Assembly: GCA_963711215.1 (NCBI GenBank)
Contig: CAVQDH010000003.1
Location: forward strand, 558,001-622,000
DNA: 64,000 nt
Source: WHUA01 sp963711215
GTDB taxonomy: Bacteria; Pseudomonadota; Alphaproteobacteria; UBA8366
Direction of reading: 5' to 3'
Shown: positions 1 to 8,279 of the stretch, piece by piece
Numbering within the stretch: position 1 is the first letter of the stretch
Layout of the letters: each line of letters opens with the position of its first letter
The notes under the pieces: generated by a model
What the model saw: only the letters and a program-made list of their open reading frames with translations
Told to the model about the DNA's origin: nothing
The model's database searches: none
Made by a program: the position numbers and the translations under genes

Positions 1-22
1 CCCGCCGCGTTGCGCGCTTGCC

Positions 23-1009
23 TCAGCCCATCGCCTGGCTCTGGGTCTGTTCCTCGATCGCCTCTTCGTCGTCGAAGTAGACGGCCGCCAGCGTGCTGGC
101 CAGCGATTGCAGGGCGATCTGGATGCGGTCGAGATGCTCGTGCAGCCCCGTGTCGATCGCCTCGCGGATGGTGATCGAGATCAGGCCTTCGAGATCCTGG
201 AGCGGGCCGAGATCCATCCGCACGTCGGCCAGCTCCGGGTCGCGCGCAAGCTCGTCCAGCAGGCTGCGGATGGCGCGTGTGCAGGCGGTCACCGATCGGG
301 GAAACTCCCGCCGGAGCAGGATGAAGCCCGCCACGGTCGCCGGCGTCATGGCGCTCGGGTGGACGCGGCGGTAGCCGTGATAGGCGGCGGCGGAGCGCAG
401 CAGCGCGTTCCACTGGCTGACGTCGAGCGGCGAGCCGACATCGGCCGATTGCGGCAGCAGGCGATGGTATTTGATGTCGAGCAGCCGCGTCGTCTGGTCG
501 GCGCGCTCGATCATCTTGCCGAGCTGGTAGAACACCCAGCCCTGGTCGCGGTAGGTCGTGCCCTCGATGATCCCGGTGTGGAGCTGGCAGCCTTCCTTGA
601 TGGCCTGGCAGAGCGGCGAGAGCGCCGCCAGGCGAAGATCGCGCGCCTTGAGCCCGCGCATGAACTCGTAGAAGACGTTGAGCTGTGACCACACCTCGAT
701 GCTGGTGAGGTGGCGCAGGCTGCGGGCATTCTCGCGCGCCGCCCAGACCGAATAGACGATCGAGTTCGTGTTCTTGCGGTCGATGACGTAGAAATTGACG
801 ACCGTGTCGGCATTCGCCTGCTTGTGGCGCTTGAAGAACGGCTCGTCGTCGTTGTGGAGCTGCACGATCGGCCGCCAGTCCGGCGCGCCGCTGCTGTCGC
901 GGGCGAAGGACTCGTTGACGTCGAGGATGCGGGCAAGGCTCTCGGCCCGCTCCATGTAGCGGGCCATCCAGAAGGTGTTCTCGGCGAAGCGTGCGAGCAG
1001 GCTACTCAA
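23..1009 (-). CDS. alpha-E domain protein (DUF403)
   Basis: The 328-residue helical protein opens with MSSLLARFAENTFWMARYME, the characteristic start of the alpha-E (DUF403) family. Its biochemical role is not established; the family is predicted to work with circularly permuted ATP-grasp enzymes in making or attaching a peptide-like tag. The start lies 8 bases inside the end of the upstream ATP-grasp gene, so the two are almost certainly translationally coupled. The length is usual for the family and the frame is intact. The next gene of the operon, often a transglutaminase or Ntn-type protease, would lie beyond the left edge. Confidence 0.9.
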   Translation of the reverse strand: MSSLLARFAENTFWMARYMERAESLARILDVNESFARDSSGAPDWRPIVQLHNDDEPFFKRHKQANADTVVNFYVIDRKNTNSIVYSVWAARENARSLRHLTSIEVWSQLNVFYEFMRGLKARDLRLAALSPLCQAIKEGCQLHTGIIEGTTYRDQGWVFYQLGKMIERADQTTRLLDIKYHRLLPQSADVGSPLDVSQWNALLRSAAAYHGYRRVHPSAMTPATVAGFILLRREFPRSVTACTRAIRSLLDELARDPELADVRMDLGPLQDLEGLISITIREAIDTGLHEHLDRIQIALQSLASTLAAVYFDDEEAIEEQTQSQAMG

Positions 1010-2465
1010 GGACCCAGGTATCCTTCGTTCCGCCCCCTTGCGAGGAGTTGACGATCAGCGAGCCCTTCTTCAGCGCGACCCGCGTGAGGCCGCCGGGCAG
1101 GACCCAGGTGCTGCGCCCGGTGATGAGGAACGGCCGCAGGTCGACATGCCGGGGCTCGATCCCTGTCTCCGTCAGCGTCGGGCAGACCGAGAGCTCGACC
1201 ATCGGCTGGCTGATGAAATTCTCCGGATCGGCGATCACCTGCGCGCGGCACGCCTCGATCTCGGCGGCCGAGGAGCGCGGGCCGACGACCACCCCGTAGC
1301 CGCCGAACTCGCCGACCGGCTTGACCACCAGATCGGCCATGTGGTCGAGGGTGTACTGCAGCGCGTCCTTCTCGCGGCAGATATGGGTCTCGACGTTGGG
1401 GATGATCGCGTCCTGATCCAGGTAGTATTTGATGATGCGCGGCATGTAGGCATAGACCGCCTTGTCGTCGGCGACGCCGGTGCCGATCGCGTTGGCCAGC
1501 GAGACGCGGCCCTTGCGGTAGACCTCCATGATGCCGGGCACGCCCAGCGCGCTTTCCGGCCGGAAGACCAGCGGATCCATGAAATCGTCGCCGATGCGCC
1601 GGTAGATCACGTCGACCCGACGGCGCCCGCCCGAGGTCTTCATGTAGACCAGGCCGTCATCGACGACGAGGTCGCGCCCTTCCACCAGCGGCACGCCCAT
1701 CTCGCGGGCTAGGAAGACATGCTCGAAATAGGCGGAGTTGAAGACGCCGGGCGACATCAGGACGACCTGCGGGTTGAGCACCTCCTTCGGCGCCATCTCC
1801 GCCAGCGCGTCGCGCAGCCGCATGCCGTATTCCGACACCGAGCGGATGCCGACGCCTTGCATCATGTCCGGGAAGGCGCGCTGCATCAGGTGGCGGTTCT
1901 CGATGACGTAGGAGACGCCGGACGGCGTGCGCGCGTTGTCCTCGAGCACGCAGAAGGCGCCCTTGCCATCGCGCACGAGGTCGACGCCGCAGATGTTCAC
2001 GAAGCTGTCGTAGGGGATGTCGACGTCGGCCATTTCCGGCCGGTAGTTGTCGTTCCCCTTGACCAGCTCTTCGGGCACGATGCCGTCCTTGAAGATGCGC
2101 CCGGGGCCGTAGACGTCGCGCAGGAACTGGTTGATGGCGGTGACGCGCTGCACCAGCCCGCGTTCCAGCGTGCGCCACTCGGCCGGCGCGATCGGCCGGG
2201 GGATGACGTCGAAGGGCAGGACGCGGTCGATCGCGTCGCGGTCGGAATAGACGGTGAAGGTGATGCCGAGATTGAAGAGCTCGCGTTCGCAGTCCCGGGC
2301 GCGCCGGCGAAGCATCTGGAGGCGCGTCCGGTTCAGCCAATGTCGAATGGCGTTCGTATGCGGCGCTGTCTGGCCGTCCGCGCCGGTTATCTCGCAATAG
2401 AAGCCGTTGCGGTTGTAGTGTTCGAGCAGACCATCGGGGTGCTGCTTTGCTTTGAGGGTCGACAT
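1002..2465 (-). CDS. circularly permuted type 2 ATP-grasp protein (DUF404/DUF407)
   Basis: The 487-residue protein matches the circularly permuted ATP-grasp family, with blocks such as PFDVIPRPI, EDNARTPSGVSYV and KPVGEFGGYGVVVGPRSS that form the nucleotide and metal site. The family is thought to form peptide (amide) bonds using ATP; the substrate is unknown. I place the start at MSTLKAKQHPDG, not at the upstream ATG of the longer frame, because GGAGGTGAG sits directly in front of it. It overlaps the alpha-E gene by 8 bases. The pair is conserved across many proteobacteria, so association is well supported although function is inferred. Confidence 0.9.
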   Translation of the reverse strand: MSTLKAKQHPDGLLEHYNRNGFYCEITGADGQTAPHTNAIRHWLNRTRLQMLRRRARDCERELFNLGITFTVYSDRDAIDRVLPFDVIPRPIAPAEWRTLERGLVQRVTAINQFLRDVYGPGRIFKDGIVPEELVKGNDNYRPEMADVDIPYDSFVNICGVDLVRDGKGAFCVLEDNARTPSGVSYVIENRHLMQRAFPDMMQGVGIRSVSEYGMRLRDALAEMAPKEVLNPQVVLMSPGVFNSAYFEHVFLAREMGVPLVEGRDLVVDDGLVYMKTSGGRRRVDVIYRRIGDDFMDPLVFRPESALGVPGIMEVYRKGRVSLANAIGTGVADDKAVYAYMPRIIKYYLDQDAIIPNVETHICREKDALQYTLDHMADLVVKPVGEFGGYGVVVGPRSSAAEIEACRAQVIADPENFISQPMVELSVCPTLTETGIEPRHVDLRPFLITGRSTWVLPGGLTRVALKKGSLIVNSSQGGGTKDTWVLE

Positions 2466-2609
2466 CTCACCTCCACGTCGATTGTAGAGGCTGTCATCGC
2501 AAAGGGCCACTCGCAAGTTCCCTTTGGAGTAAATTCAGCAAGGAATTTCAGGGCGCGCCGGGCAAGCGGACGGGCGCATAGGGACATATGCCTCGTTAAT
2601 AAGCACGCG

Positions 2610-3854
2610 TCAGCAAACCTTGGGCAGTCGCTGTGCAGGTCGTTCCGCGGCGCGCAGGTAGGCGACGGCGTCCCGCTCGGAGATCGGCGCGGAAAAATAA
2701 AAGCCCTGTCCGTAGGCGCAGCCGATGGCCAGCAGCGCGTCGGCGTCGGCGGCGCTTTCGATGCCTTCGGCGACCGTCGGAATGTCCAGGCCCCAGCCCA
2801 GCGCGATGATCGCGTTGATGATGTTGTGGCTGGCGCGGTCGGTGTGCAGCGCCTGCACGAAGCTCCGGTCGATCTTCAGCGTGTCGATCGGAAACTTGCT
2901 GAGATAGCCCATGCTCGAGAAACCCGTGCCGAAATCGTCGAGCGCGATCGCCGTGCCGAGCTCGCGGCAGGCTTTCAGGGTCTCGGTCACCTGCTCCGTA
3001 TTCTTCATCAGCACGCCTTCGGTGACCTCGAGCTTGATATCGCCGGGGCTCGTTCCGGTTTGCTCCAGGATGTGCCGGTAGCGGGCGAAGAAGTCGGGGC
3101 GCTGCAGCTCGACGCCCGAGATATTGACGCTGACATACAGGCTGCGCTCCGCCGGCAGCACGTTCCGGAAGGCGTGCAGGCTCAGGCAGGCCTGCTGAAG
3201 GCACCACTCGCTCAAGGCGACGATCAGGCCGCTCGCCTCGGCCGCCGGAATGAAGACGATGGGCGGCACCAGGCCGCGCTCGCGGTGGCGCCAGCGGATC
3301 AGCGCCTCGAACCCCGCGACCTGGCCGCTCCGCAGCTCGATGATGGGCTGGAAATACAGCTCGAATTCCCGTTGCCGGATGCCGACTTCCAGTTCGCGCT
3401 CGAGGCGCATCTGCGCCAGCGCCTCGATGCGCCGGTCGTCGTCCGACGCGTCGTCCCGCCGGTCGCTGACGGTCACGGTCGCCGGGGCCTGTGCCTGTGC
3501 CTGGCCAAGGCCGGAGAGGGTGTCACGGAAGCGCATCAGGATGACGTCGAGCAGCAGGCGGATGACCGGGTCGGCCATCTCGATCCGGTGCGCGAGCTGG
3601 CTTCGGGTCAGCTTCAGCAGCACGCAGTCGTCGAGCGCGACGATGGAGGCGGAGCGGGGCATCTGGTCGATGATGGCCATTTCGCCGAACAGGTCGCCCG
3701 GGCCGCGCTCGGCGATCTTGATCTCGCCGCCGTCGCGCTCGACCAGGACGCCGACGCGGCCCGTCTCGATGATGTAGGCGCAGTCGGCGATATCGCCTTG
3801 GTTGAAGACCTTCTCGCCCTGCCGGACGGAGATACGGAGAAGGGAGTCTGACAT
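2610..3854 (-). CDS. cyclic-nucleotide-binding / EAL-domain c-di-GMP phosphodiesterase
   Basis: Residues about 5-125 are a cyclic-nucleotide-binding domain with phosphate-binding cassette FGEMAIIDQMPRSAS (56-70, Arg present). Residues about 150-405 are an EAL domain. The catalytic set is complete: EALIRW (183-188), Asn in SVNISG, Glu in KLEVTEG, DDFGTG (306-311), KIDR (327-330) and AEGIE (362-366). The protein should therefore hydrolyse c-di-GMP and could be gated by cAMP or cGMP. There is no GGDEF domain, no membrane segment and no signal peptide, so it is cytoplasmic. It stands alone, with short gaps to both neighbours. The ligand of the sensor domain is inferred. Confidence 0.9.
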   Translation of the reverse strand: MSDSLLRISVRQGEKVFNQGDIADCAYIIETGRVGVLVERDGGEIKIAERGPGDLFGEMAIIDQMPRSASIVALDDCVLLKLTRSQLAHRIEMADPVIRLLLDVILMRFRDTLSGLGQAQAQAPATVTVSDRRDDASDDDRRIEALAQMRLERELEVGIRQREFELYFQPIIELRSGQVAGFEALIRWRHRERGLVPPIVFIPAAEASGLIVALSEWCLQQACLSLHAFRNVLPAERSLYVSVNISGVELQRPDFFARYRHILEQTGTSPGDIKLEVTEGVLMKNTEQVTETLKACRELGTAIALDDFGTGFSSMGYLSKFPIDTLKIDRSFVQALHTDRASHNIINAIIALGWGLDIPTVAEGIESAADADALLAIGCAYGQGFYFSAPISERDAVAYLRAAERPAQRLPKVC

Positions 3855-3988
3855 CGGCCGGTACCGGAATTGGGCTTAGCGGTGGAGCGGGTCGATAATC
3901 GTCACAACAGCTTAATAATTTCACAATCTTAGCGGTCTTCGCCGAGGCCGTCCGCGAGCCGCCGGAGAGGGCGCGCCAAAGGGGCGGC

Positions 3989-4399
3989 TCAGTTTAGGAC
4001 GAGGGCGCCGGTCAGAACCAGGATGAAGGCGAAATGGGTGAGGTGATGGGCCGCCTGGTCGGCGCCGTGCAGCCACCAGAACCGGTAGTCCTTCGGCCGC
4101 CAGCCGTGGCGGCGGCCGATCACGGCCTTGATCCGGTCGATCGCCGCATGCACGAGAAAGTCAACCGGGGCGAGCCACCACAGCGCCGGCGCGGTGGCGA
4201 TGACCAGCAGAAACGTGCCGCCCGCATGGATCGACGCGTGGATCGAGAGGGGAAGCAGCCATTGCCGCGTCGCCTCCTTTCCCGCCACCATCGCCGCGGT
4301 TTGCAGCATGTAGTCCGCCAGCAGATGCTTGACCGTGAAGAAGACGAAAAAGCCGATCACGGGCACGGTCTGGACGGACGGGTTCAACGCGAGGGTCAT
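3989..4399 (-). CDS. DUF3307 family membrane protein
   Basis: The 136-residue protein has about four hydrophobic segments. HLLADYMLQT (25-34), a conserved HxxxH near residues 53-57 (HASIHA), DFLVHAAID and a C-terminal HGADQAAHH fit the DUF3307 family. Function is unknown; the regularly spaced His and Asp residues within membrane helices suggest a metal or lipid-head-group site, which is inference. No strong ribosome-binding site precedes the first ATG, so the start is less certain than the family assignment. Confidence 0.75.
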   Translation of the reverse strand: MTLALNPSVQTVPVIGFFVFFTVKHLLADYMLQTAAMVAGKEATRQWLLPLSIHASIHAGGTFLLVIATAPALWWLAPVDFLVHAAIDRIKAVIGRRHGWRPKDYRFWWLHGADQAAHHLTHFAFILVLTGALVLN

Positions 4400-4497
4400 C
4401 TCGGGCCAATCGGCACGGTTGTATCGTTCGAGGCCCGTTTTCCACCATTTTGGTTAACGAAGGGTTAGGCGGCGTGGCGCCCCCGGCCTTACTTCCC

Positions 4498-4911
4498 TTA
4501 CTGCGCCGCGGCGATCCTGTTCGTCGCCTCCAGCAGCAGCCGGACGCTCCGGTCGAGGATCCTCTGGTTCGCCGCGGAGAGCGGGTCGTCGCCCGCGCCC
4601 AGCCGATCGATCGCCTGGAGCGCGCGCAGGCTCCGGTTCAGCGCATTCGTGAGCATGCCGCGCTGATCCGCGGCCAGCAGCGCCGGGCGCTCGACCAGAA
4701 AGGCCAGGGTTTTCTCGATCGCGCTCGCCGCCGCCTGCGACGCGGCGACGAGATCCTGACGGCTCTGTTCGATTGCCGTCTCGAGCCGGGGGGCGCAGAG
4801 CGGGTGAAAGAGCACCGGGCTGCGTTCTCCGCCATGTTGAGGCGGCGGCGCGGCGGTCTTCTTCCCGCTTCCGGACGTCTGCCCCTTTCGGAATTTTGTG
4901 TCGATCGACAT
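4498..4911 (-). CDS. hypothetical protein, helical, phasin-like composition
   Basis: I do not recognise this 137-residue protein. It has a basic, glycine-rich N terminus (MSIDTKFRKGQTSGSGKK), a proline-rich linker, and then a long Ala/Leu/Gln-rich helical region from about residue 40 with little aromatic content and no Cys. Such composition resembles phasins or other amphipathic helical proteins, but this is only a resemblance. An AGGAA box about eight bases upstream supports the ATG. It is followed by the AT-rich block ahead of the LuxR-type regulator and faces away from that gene. Confidence 0.55.
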   Translation of the reverse strand: MSIDTKFRKGQTSGSGKKTAAPPPQHGGERSPVLFHPLCAPRLETAIEQSRQDLVAASQAAASAIEKTLAFLVERPALLAADQRGMLTNALNRSLRALQAIDRLGAGDDPLSAANQRILDRSVRLLLEATNRIAAAQ

Positions 4912-5365
4912 CGGCCCGTTCCTGTCTGTCGGTTGCCGCCGGACGATTGCCGGCGCTTTTTGCGCAGAGGCCGGCGCTGTCCAGCCCGGGTTGTGGCCCC
5001 CTATGCGGACCGCGCGGACGTCAAGAACTCAAGAAAGCGTATTTGTACAAAGGTTACCATCTTCTAAAGCAGATACTTTAGAACCTGGCAATAGATACCG
5101 CAGATTATAAATACTATACGATAGAATACATTTTTCAGCCAATAATATATCCCTTTTTACTTTTCGGCATCTCCACATAGCGTTCGAAATGGTCCCGTCG
5201 GGAGATATATCCTTACGAATATATGGATATTCCTTGTGCGATGTATTAGCTGTCATGAATGCGCTGAAACCATTCCTAGCGCCGCGACGTTATTTCCCCA
5301 CAGGGTCATTAACTTCATGGAGAATTTATCGATCGGGTGAGTGGTCTGTTTACGAAGGTGGCTTG
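4912..5365. other. AT-rich intergenic block
   Basis: From about 5030 to 5340 the base composition falls sharply below that of the surrounding DNA. Codon-like GC3 bias disappears, and I find no credible gene. A 75-codon minus-strand frame (5029-5256) has no family resemblance. The block holds an 8-bp perfect dyad (listed separately) and lies directly upstream of the response regulator, so it probably contains that gene's promoter region. Confidence 0.5.
5062..5083. promoter_or_regulatory. 22-bp perfect dyad, candidate operator
   Basis: TTCTAAAG, a 6-base spacer CAGATA and CTTTAGAA form a perfect inverted repeat about 280 bases upstream of the LuxR-type regulator at 5366. Its size (22 bp, centre of dyad in the AT-rich block) is that expected of a dimeric regulator's site, for example a LuxR-family HTH dimer. 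Which protein binds is unknown. Confidence 0.35.
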
Positions 5366-6085
5366 ATGTGTGCTGACAAGAAAAATACGAAGAGCACCGC
5401 ATCCGAATTGTCGGGCCCGCGGCCCACGCGAATACTTCTTGCGGATAACCACGAGCTCGTGCGCGACGCGCTTCGCCCGGGCTTCCTCAGCATTGCCGAC
5501 GATATCGCCTTGATCGAATGCAGCAGCCTCGACGAGGCGCTGGAACTGGCCGGCAAGGATGGCGAGCCGTCGCTTGCGATCCTCGGCTTTCATATACCGG
5601 GGATGAACGGCCTCGAGGGAGTGCGCATCTTCCATGCGCGCTTTCCGAACGTTCCCCTCGCGATTCTGTCCGGCCGGCATTGCGTCGTCGAGATCTTCAA
5701 GGCCTTCGATTACGGCGCGGCCGGCTTCATCTCGAAGGCGATCAGCGCGCGCAGCATCACCAACGCCATCCGGCTCATGCTGTCCGGCCAGCGCTATATT
5801 CCCGACGAAGTGCTGGACGCGGTCCAGAGCAAGGAGGTGGCGATCATCGACACCTGCCGGGCCAGCCCGTTGTCGAGCCCGCTGCGGCGGCTTACCGAGC
5901 GCGAGCGCGAAGTGCCCGGTCTGCTGATCGAAGGGCTGTCCAACAAGATGATCGGACGCGCGCTCGGCGTTCAGGAAGTCACCATCAAGCTGCATATCCG
6001 GAAGATGCTTCGGAAGCTCGGCGTGGCGAACCGGACCCAGGCCGTGACCTTCGCCCTCCAGGCCGGCTGGGGCCGCCAGGCCTGA
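5366..6085 (+). CDS. LuxR-type response regulator with atypical receiver domain
   Basis: The 239-residue protein has a receiver-like domain (about 20-140) and a C-terminal LuxR-type helix-turn-helix (about 173-235, LTEREREV and NKMIGRALGVQEVTIKLHIR). The start is the ATG preceded by GAAGGTGG; a longer in-frame extension into the AT-rich DNA is unlikely to be translated. The phosphate-accepting Asp is absent: the segment that normally reads LLDxxMPGMDG reads ILGFHIPGMNG here, with Gly at residue 74. The acidic pair is DN instead of DD. The switch Lys (FISK) is kept. The output is therefore likely phosphorylation-independent. No histidine kinase is adjacent. Confidence 0.85.
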   Translation: MCADKKNTKSTASELSGPRPTRILLADNHELVRDALRPGFLSIADDIALIECSSLDEALELAGKDGEPSLAILGFHIPGMNGLEGVRIFHARFPNVPLAILSGRHCVVEIFKAFDYGAAGFISKAISARSITNAIRLMLSGQRYIPDEVLDAVQSKEVAIIDTCRASPLSSPLRRLTEREREVPGLLIEGLSNKMIGRALGVQEVTIKLHIRKMLRKLGVANRTQAVTFALQAGWGRQA

Positions 6086-6103
6086 GCCGGCGTTATCCCG
6101 TAC

Positions 6104-6307
6104 TCAGACGAGGATATCGATCAGCAGGCCACGATGCAGTTGCAGGGCGCGGGAGGAGAGCCTGCCGCCATATATCCCGCTATCCGACCCGATGGCGTCA
6201 TGGCCATGCAGGCGGCGCACCGGCGCGGCCGGCTCGACCCGGACGGCCGTCAGGCGGCGCGCCGCGGGCACCACGGGATAGTAGGGGGTGACGTCGGGCA
6301 GTCTCAT
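6104..6307 (-). CDS. small conserved-looking protein (67 aa)
   Basis: The 67-residue frame begins MRLPDVTPYYPVVP and ends LSSRALQLHRGLLIDILV. The ordered N terminus (TPYYPVVP) and amphipathic C terminus look like a real short protein and not a shadow of another gene, since no gene lies opposite. It is convergent with the response regulator, 18 bases past that gene's stop. I see no strong ribosome-binding site and cannot name the family. The 219 bases between it and the CinA-like gene hold nothing I recognise. Confidence 0.4.
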   Translation of the reverse strand: MRLPDVTPYYPVVPAARRLTAVRVEPAAPVRRLHGHDAIGSDSGIYGGRLSSRALQLHRGLLIDILV

Positions 6308-6526
6308 CGGGGGGCCGGCTGTCTCGGTTGCGGGCTTCGTTCCCCGCCATCCTGGGCCAGGCGCCCGAGCCCGTCCCATTGCCCGGACGGACGGGCCGGG
6401 CTCGTCCGGAAGGACCAATCCTTTCGAGGGATCGGGCGGCCGGATGCCGGGACGCGGGGAGCGCGCTGGACAGCACGCCGGAAGGGCAGGTTAAATGCCT
6501 GCGCTATCCCGAGGGAGGAACCGCCC

Positions 6527-7753
6527 ATGCGCTGCGAAGTCGTTGCCATCGGCACCGAGCTGCTGCTCGGCCAGATCGTCGACACCAACTCGTCCTGGAT
6601 CGGGGAGCAGCTCGCCCTCGCCGGGATCGATTCCCACTTCCAGGTCAAGGTCGGCGACAACTTCAAGCGCATCGAGTTCTGCATCCGCCAGGCGCTCGAG
6701 CGCAGCGAGGCGGTGATCTGCTGCGGCGGCCTGGGGCCCACCCAGGACGACATCACCCGCGACGTGATCGCGCATGTCATGGGGGCCGGGATGCGCCGCG
6801 ACGAGGCGATCGTCGCCAAGATCCGCCACATGTTCGAATCGCGCGGCCGGGTGATGAGCGACAACAACCGGCGCCAGGCCGACATCCCGATCGGCGCCAC
6901 GCCCATCGCGCAGATGCCGGGCACCGCGCCAGGGCTGCTCTGCCCGGTCGGCGACAAGGTGATCTACGCGGTGCCGGGCGTGCCGCACGAGATGCGCGAG
7001 ATGATGATCGGCACCATCCTGCCGGACCTGCGGCGGCGCTCCGGCCAGACGACGGTGATCCGCAGCCGCGTGCTGCGCACCTGGGGCAACAGCGAGTCCG
7101 GCCTGGCCGAGCAGCTGGCGGCCCGCATCGAGGCGCTCGACAAGCTCGGCACGGCGACGCTCGCCTTCCTGGCCAGCGGCATCGAGGGCATCAAGGTGCG
7201 CATCACCGTCAAGGCCGAGGACGAGGCGACGGCGCAGCGCGCGCTTGCCGCCGAGGAAGCGATCGTGCGCGGCCTGCTGGGCGACGTGATCTTCGGCGTC
7301 GACGAGCAGTCGATGGAAACGGTCGTCGTGGAGCAGCTGCGCGCACAGGGCAGGACGCTCGCCGTGGCCGAGCTGCTGACCGGCGGCATCATGGCGTCGC
7401 GGCTGACCGGCATCGACGGTGCGGACGAAGTGCTGCGCGGCGTCGTCGTCTTCGGCAGCCACGCCGACCTCGGCGCGCAATACCGCACGGCGGAAGCGCG
7501 TGCCGCCGCCGCGGCCGCGCGCGTGCGCGACGAGCTCGGCGCCGATATCGGCATCGCCGCGGTGGCGCCGGATGCGTCCGAGGAACTGCCCCGCGGCACC
7601 GTGTTCCTCGACATCGCGACCGCCGACGCGCACCACGCCACCAGCGTCGCCGTGCCGGGCGACCGCAATCGCTATCGGAACTATGCGGTGATCAGCCTGC
7701 TGAATTACCTGCGGAAGACGGTCCTGGCGGCGCGCGAAGGCCAGGCGGCGTGA
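6527..7753 (+). CDS. CinA-like protein with diverged nicotinamide-nucleotide amidase domain
   Basis: Residues 1-170 are the molybdopterin-binding-like (COG1058) domain of CinA, with VVAIGTELLLGQIVDTN, GGLGPTQDD and PGVPHEM, a pyrophosphatase module acting on nucleotide cofactors. Residues from about 262 form a CinA C-terminal (PncC-type) domain, but the signature AESCTGG reads AELLTGG (281-287), so the usual Ser is missing. Deamidase activity is therefore doubtful. The start is the ATG behind GAGGGAGGAA. At 408 residues the length matches full CinA. Role would be pyridine-nucleotide salvage; altered specificity is inferred. Confidence 0.85.
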   Translation: MRCEVVAIGTELLLGQIVDTNSSWIGEQLALAGIDSHFQVKVGDNFKRIEFCIRQALERSEAVICCGGLGPTQDDITRDVIAHVMGAGMRRDEAIVAKIRHMFESRGRVMSDNNRRQADIPIGATPIAQMPGTAPGLLCPVGDKVIYAVPGVPHEMREMMIGTILPDLRRRSGQTTVIRSRVLRTWGNSESGLAEQLAARIEALDKLGTATLAFLASGIEGIKVRITVKAEDEATAQRALAAEEAIVRGLLGDVIFGVDEQSMETVVVEQLRAQGRTLAVAELLTGGIMASRLTGIDGADEVLRGVVVFGSHADLGAQYRTAEARAAAAAARVRDELGADIGIAAVAPDASEELPRGTVFLDIATADAHHATSVAVPGDRNRYRNYAVISLLNYLRKTVLAAREGQAA

Positions 7754-7757
7754 GCGA

Positions 7758-8269
7758 TCAGTCGCGCTTTCGAGCTTCTTCCTGAGCAGGATCTCGGTGA
7801 GGTCTTCGCCGAGCAGTCCGTCCAGCGGCGCTACCTCGCGAAAGCCGTGCCGCGCATAGAAGGCGAGGGCGCCGGCGTTGAAATCCGAGCACAGCACCCA
7901 GAGGCTGGACGCGCTCCGCGGCGCGCACCCCTCGAACCAGCGCATGACGGCGGCGCCGATGCCGCGCCCCTGCGCCGCCGGCAGCAGGCCGAGGAGCTCG
8001 AGATAGGGGCCGCGCAGCCAGGGCTCGCGCACCGCGACCGCGCCGGCCAGCGCGCCGCCGGCATCGATCGCGAAGCGGTTCGCCGCCGGGTCGTGCCGGG
8101 TCAGGTAGCCGGTCAGCGCCGTGCCGGAAAAGTTCGCGCGCCGCCACGGGTCGATGGCCGCGAGGCCCGGGCCCAGCACGGCCGCATCCTCGGCCGTGAT
8201 CGCGCGCAGCGTCGCCGGGCCCAGGTCGTAGGCCGTCGCGCCATAGGGTCTGGTCTGGCGTGCCGTCAT
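7758..8269 (-). CDS. GNAT family N-acetyltransferase (3' end disturbed)
   Basis: About 165 residues fit a GNAT fold: the acetyl-CoA loop is seen in LLGLLPAAQGRGIGAAVMRW, and the C-terminal FYARHGFREV is a common GNAT ending. Acetylation substrate is unknown. The reading frame has no stop after LLRKKL but runs on antisense through the CinA-like gene; shifting one base at about 7775 gives a stop at 7758. A one-base error near the end is the simplest explanation. The gene is convergent with the CinA-like gene and starts 10 bases beyond the end of the deacetylase gene. Confidence 0.75.
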
Positions 8270-8279
8270 GCCGCGCGGC

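Noticed and set aside
1719..3851. A 710-codon open frame antisense to the ATP-grasp and EAL genes.
   Set aside because: Its codons mirror the GC3 bias of the real genes opposite; no family resemblance and it spans two genes.
5029..5256. 75-codon minus-strand frame in the AT-rich block.
   Set aside because: No recognisable motif, poor start context and atypical codons; kept only as a note in the intergenic entry.
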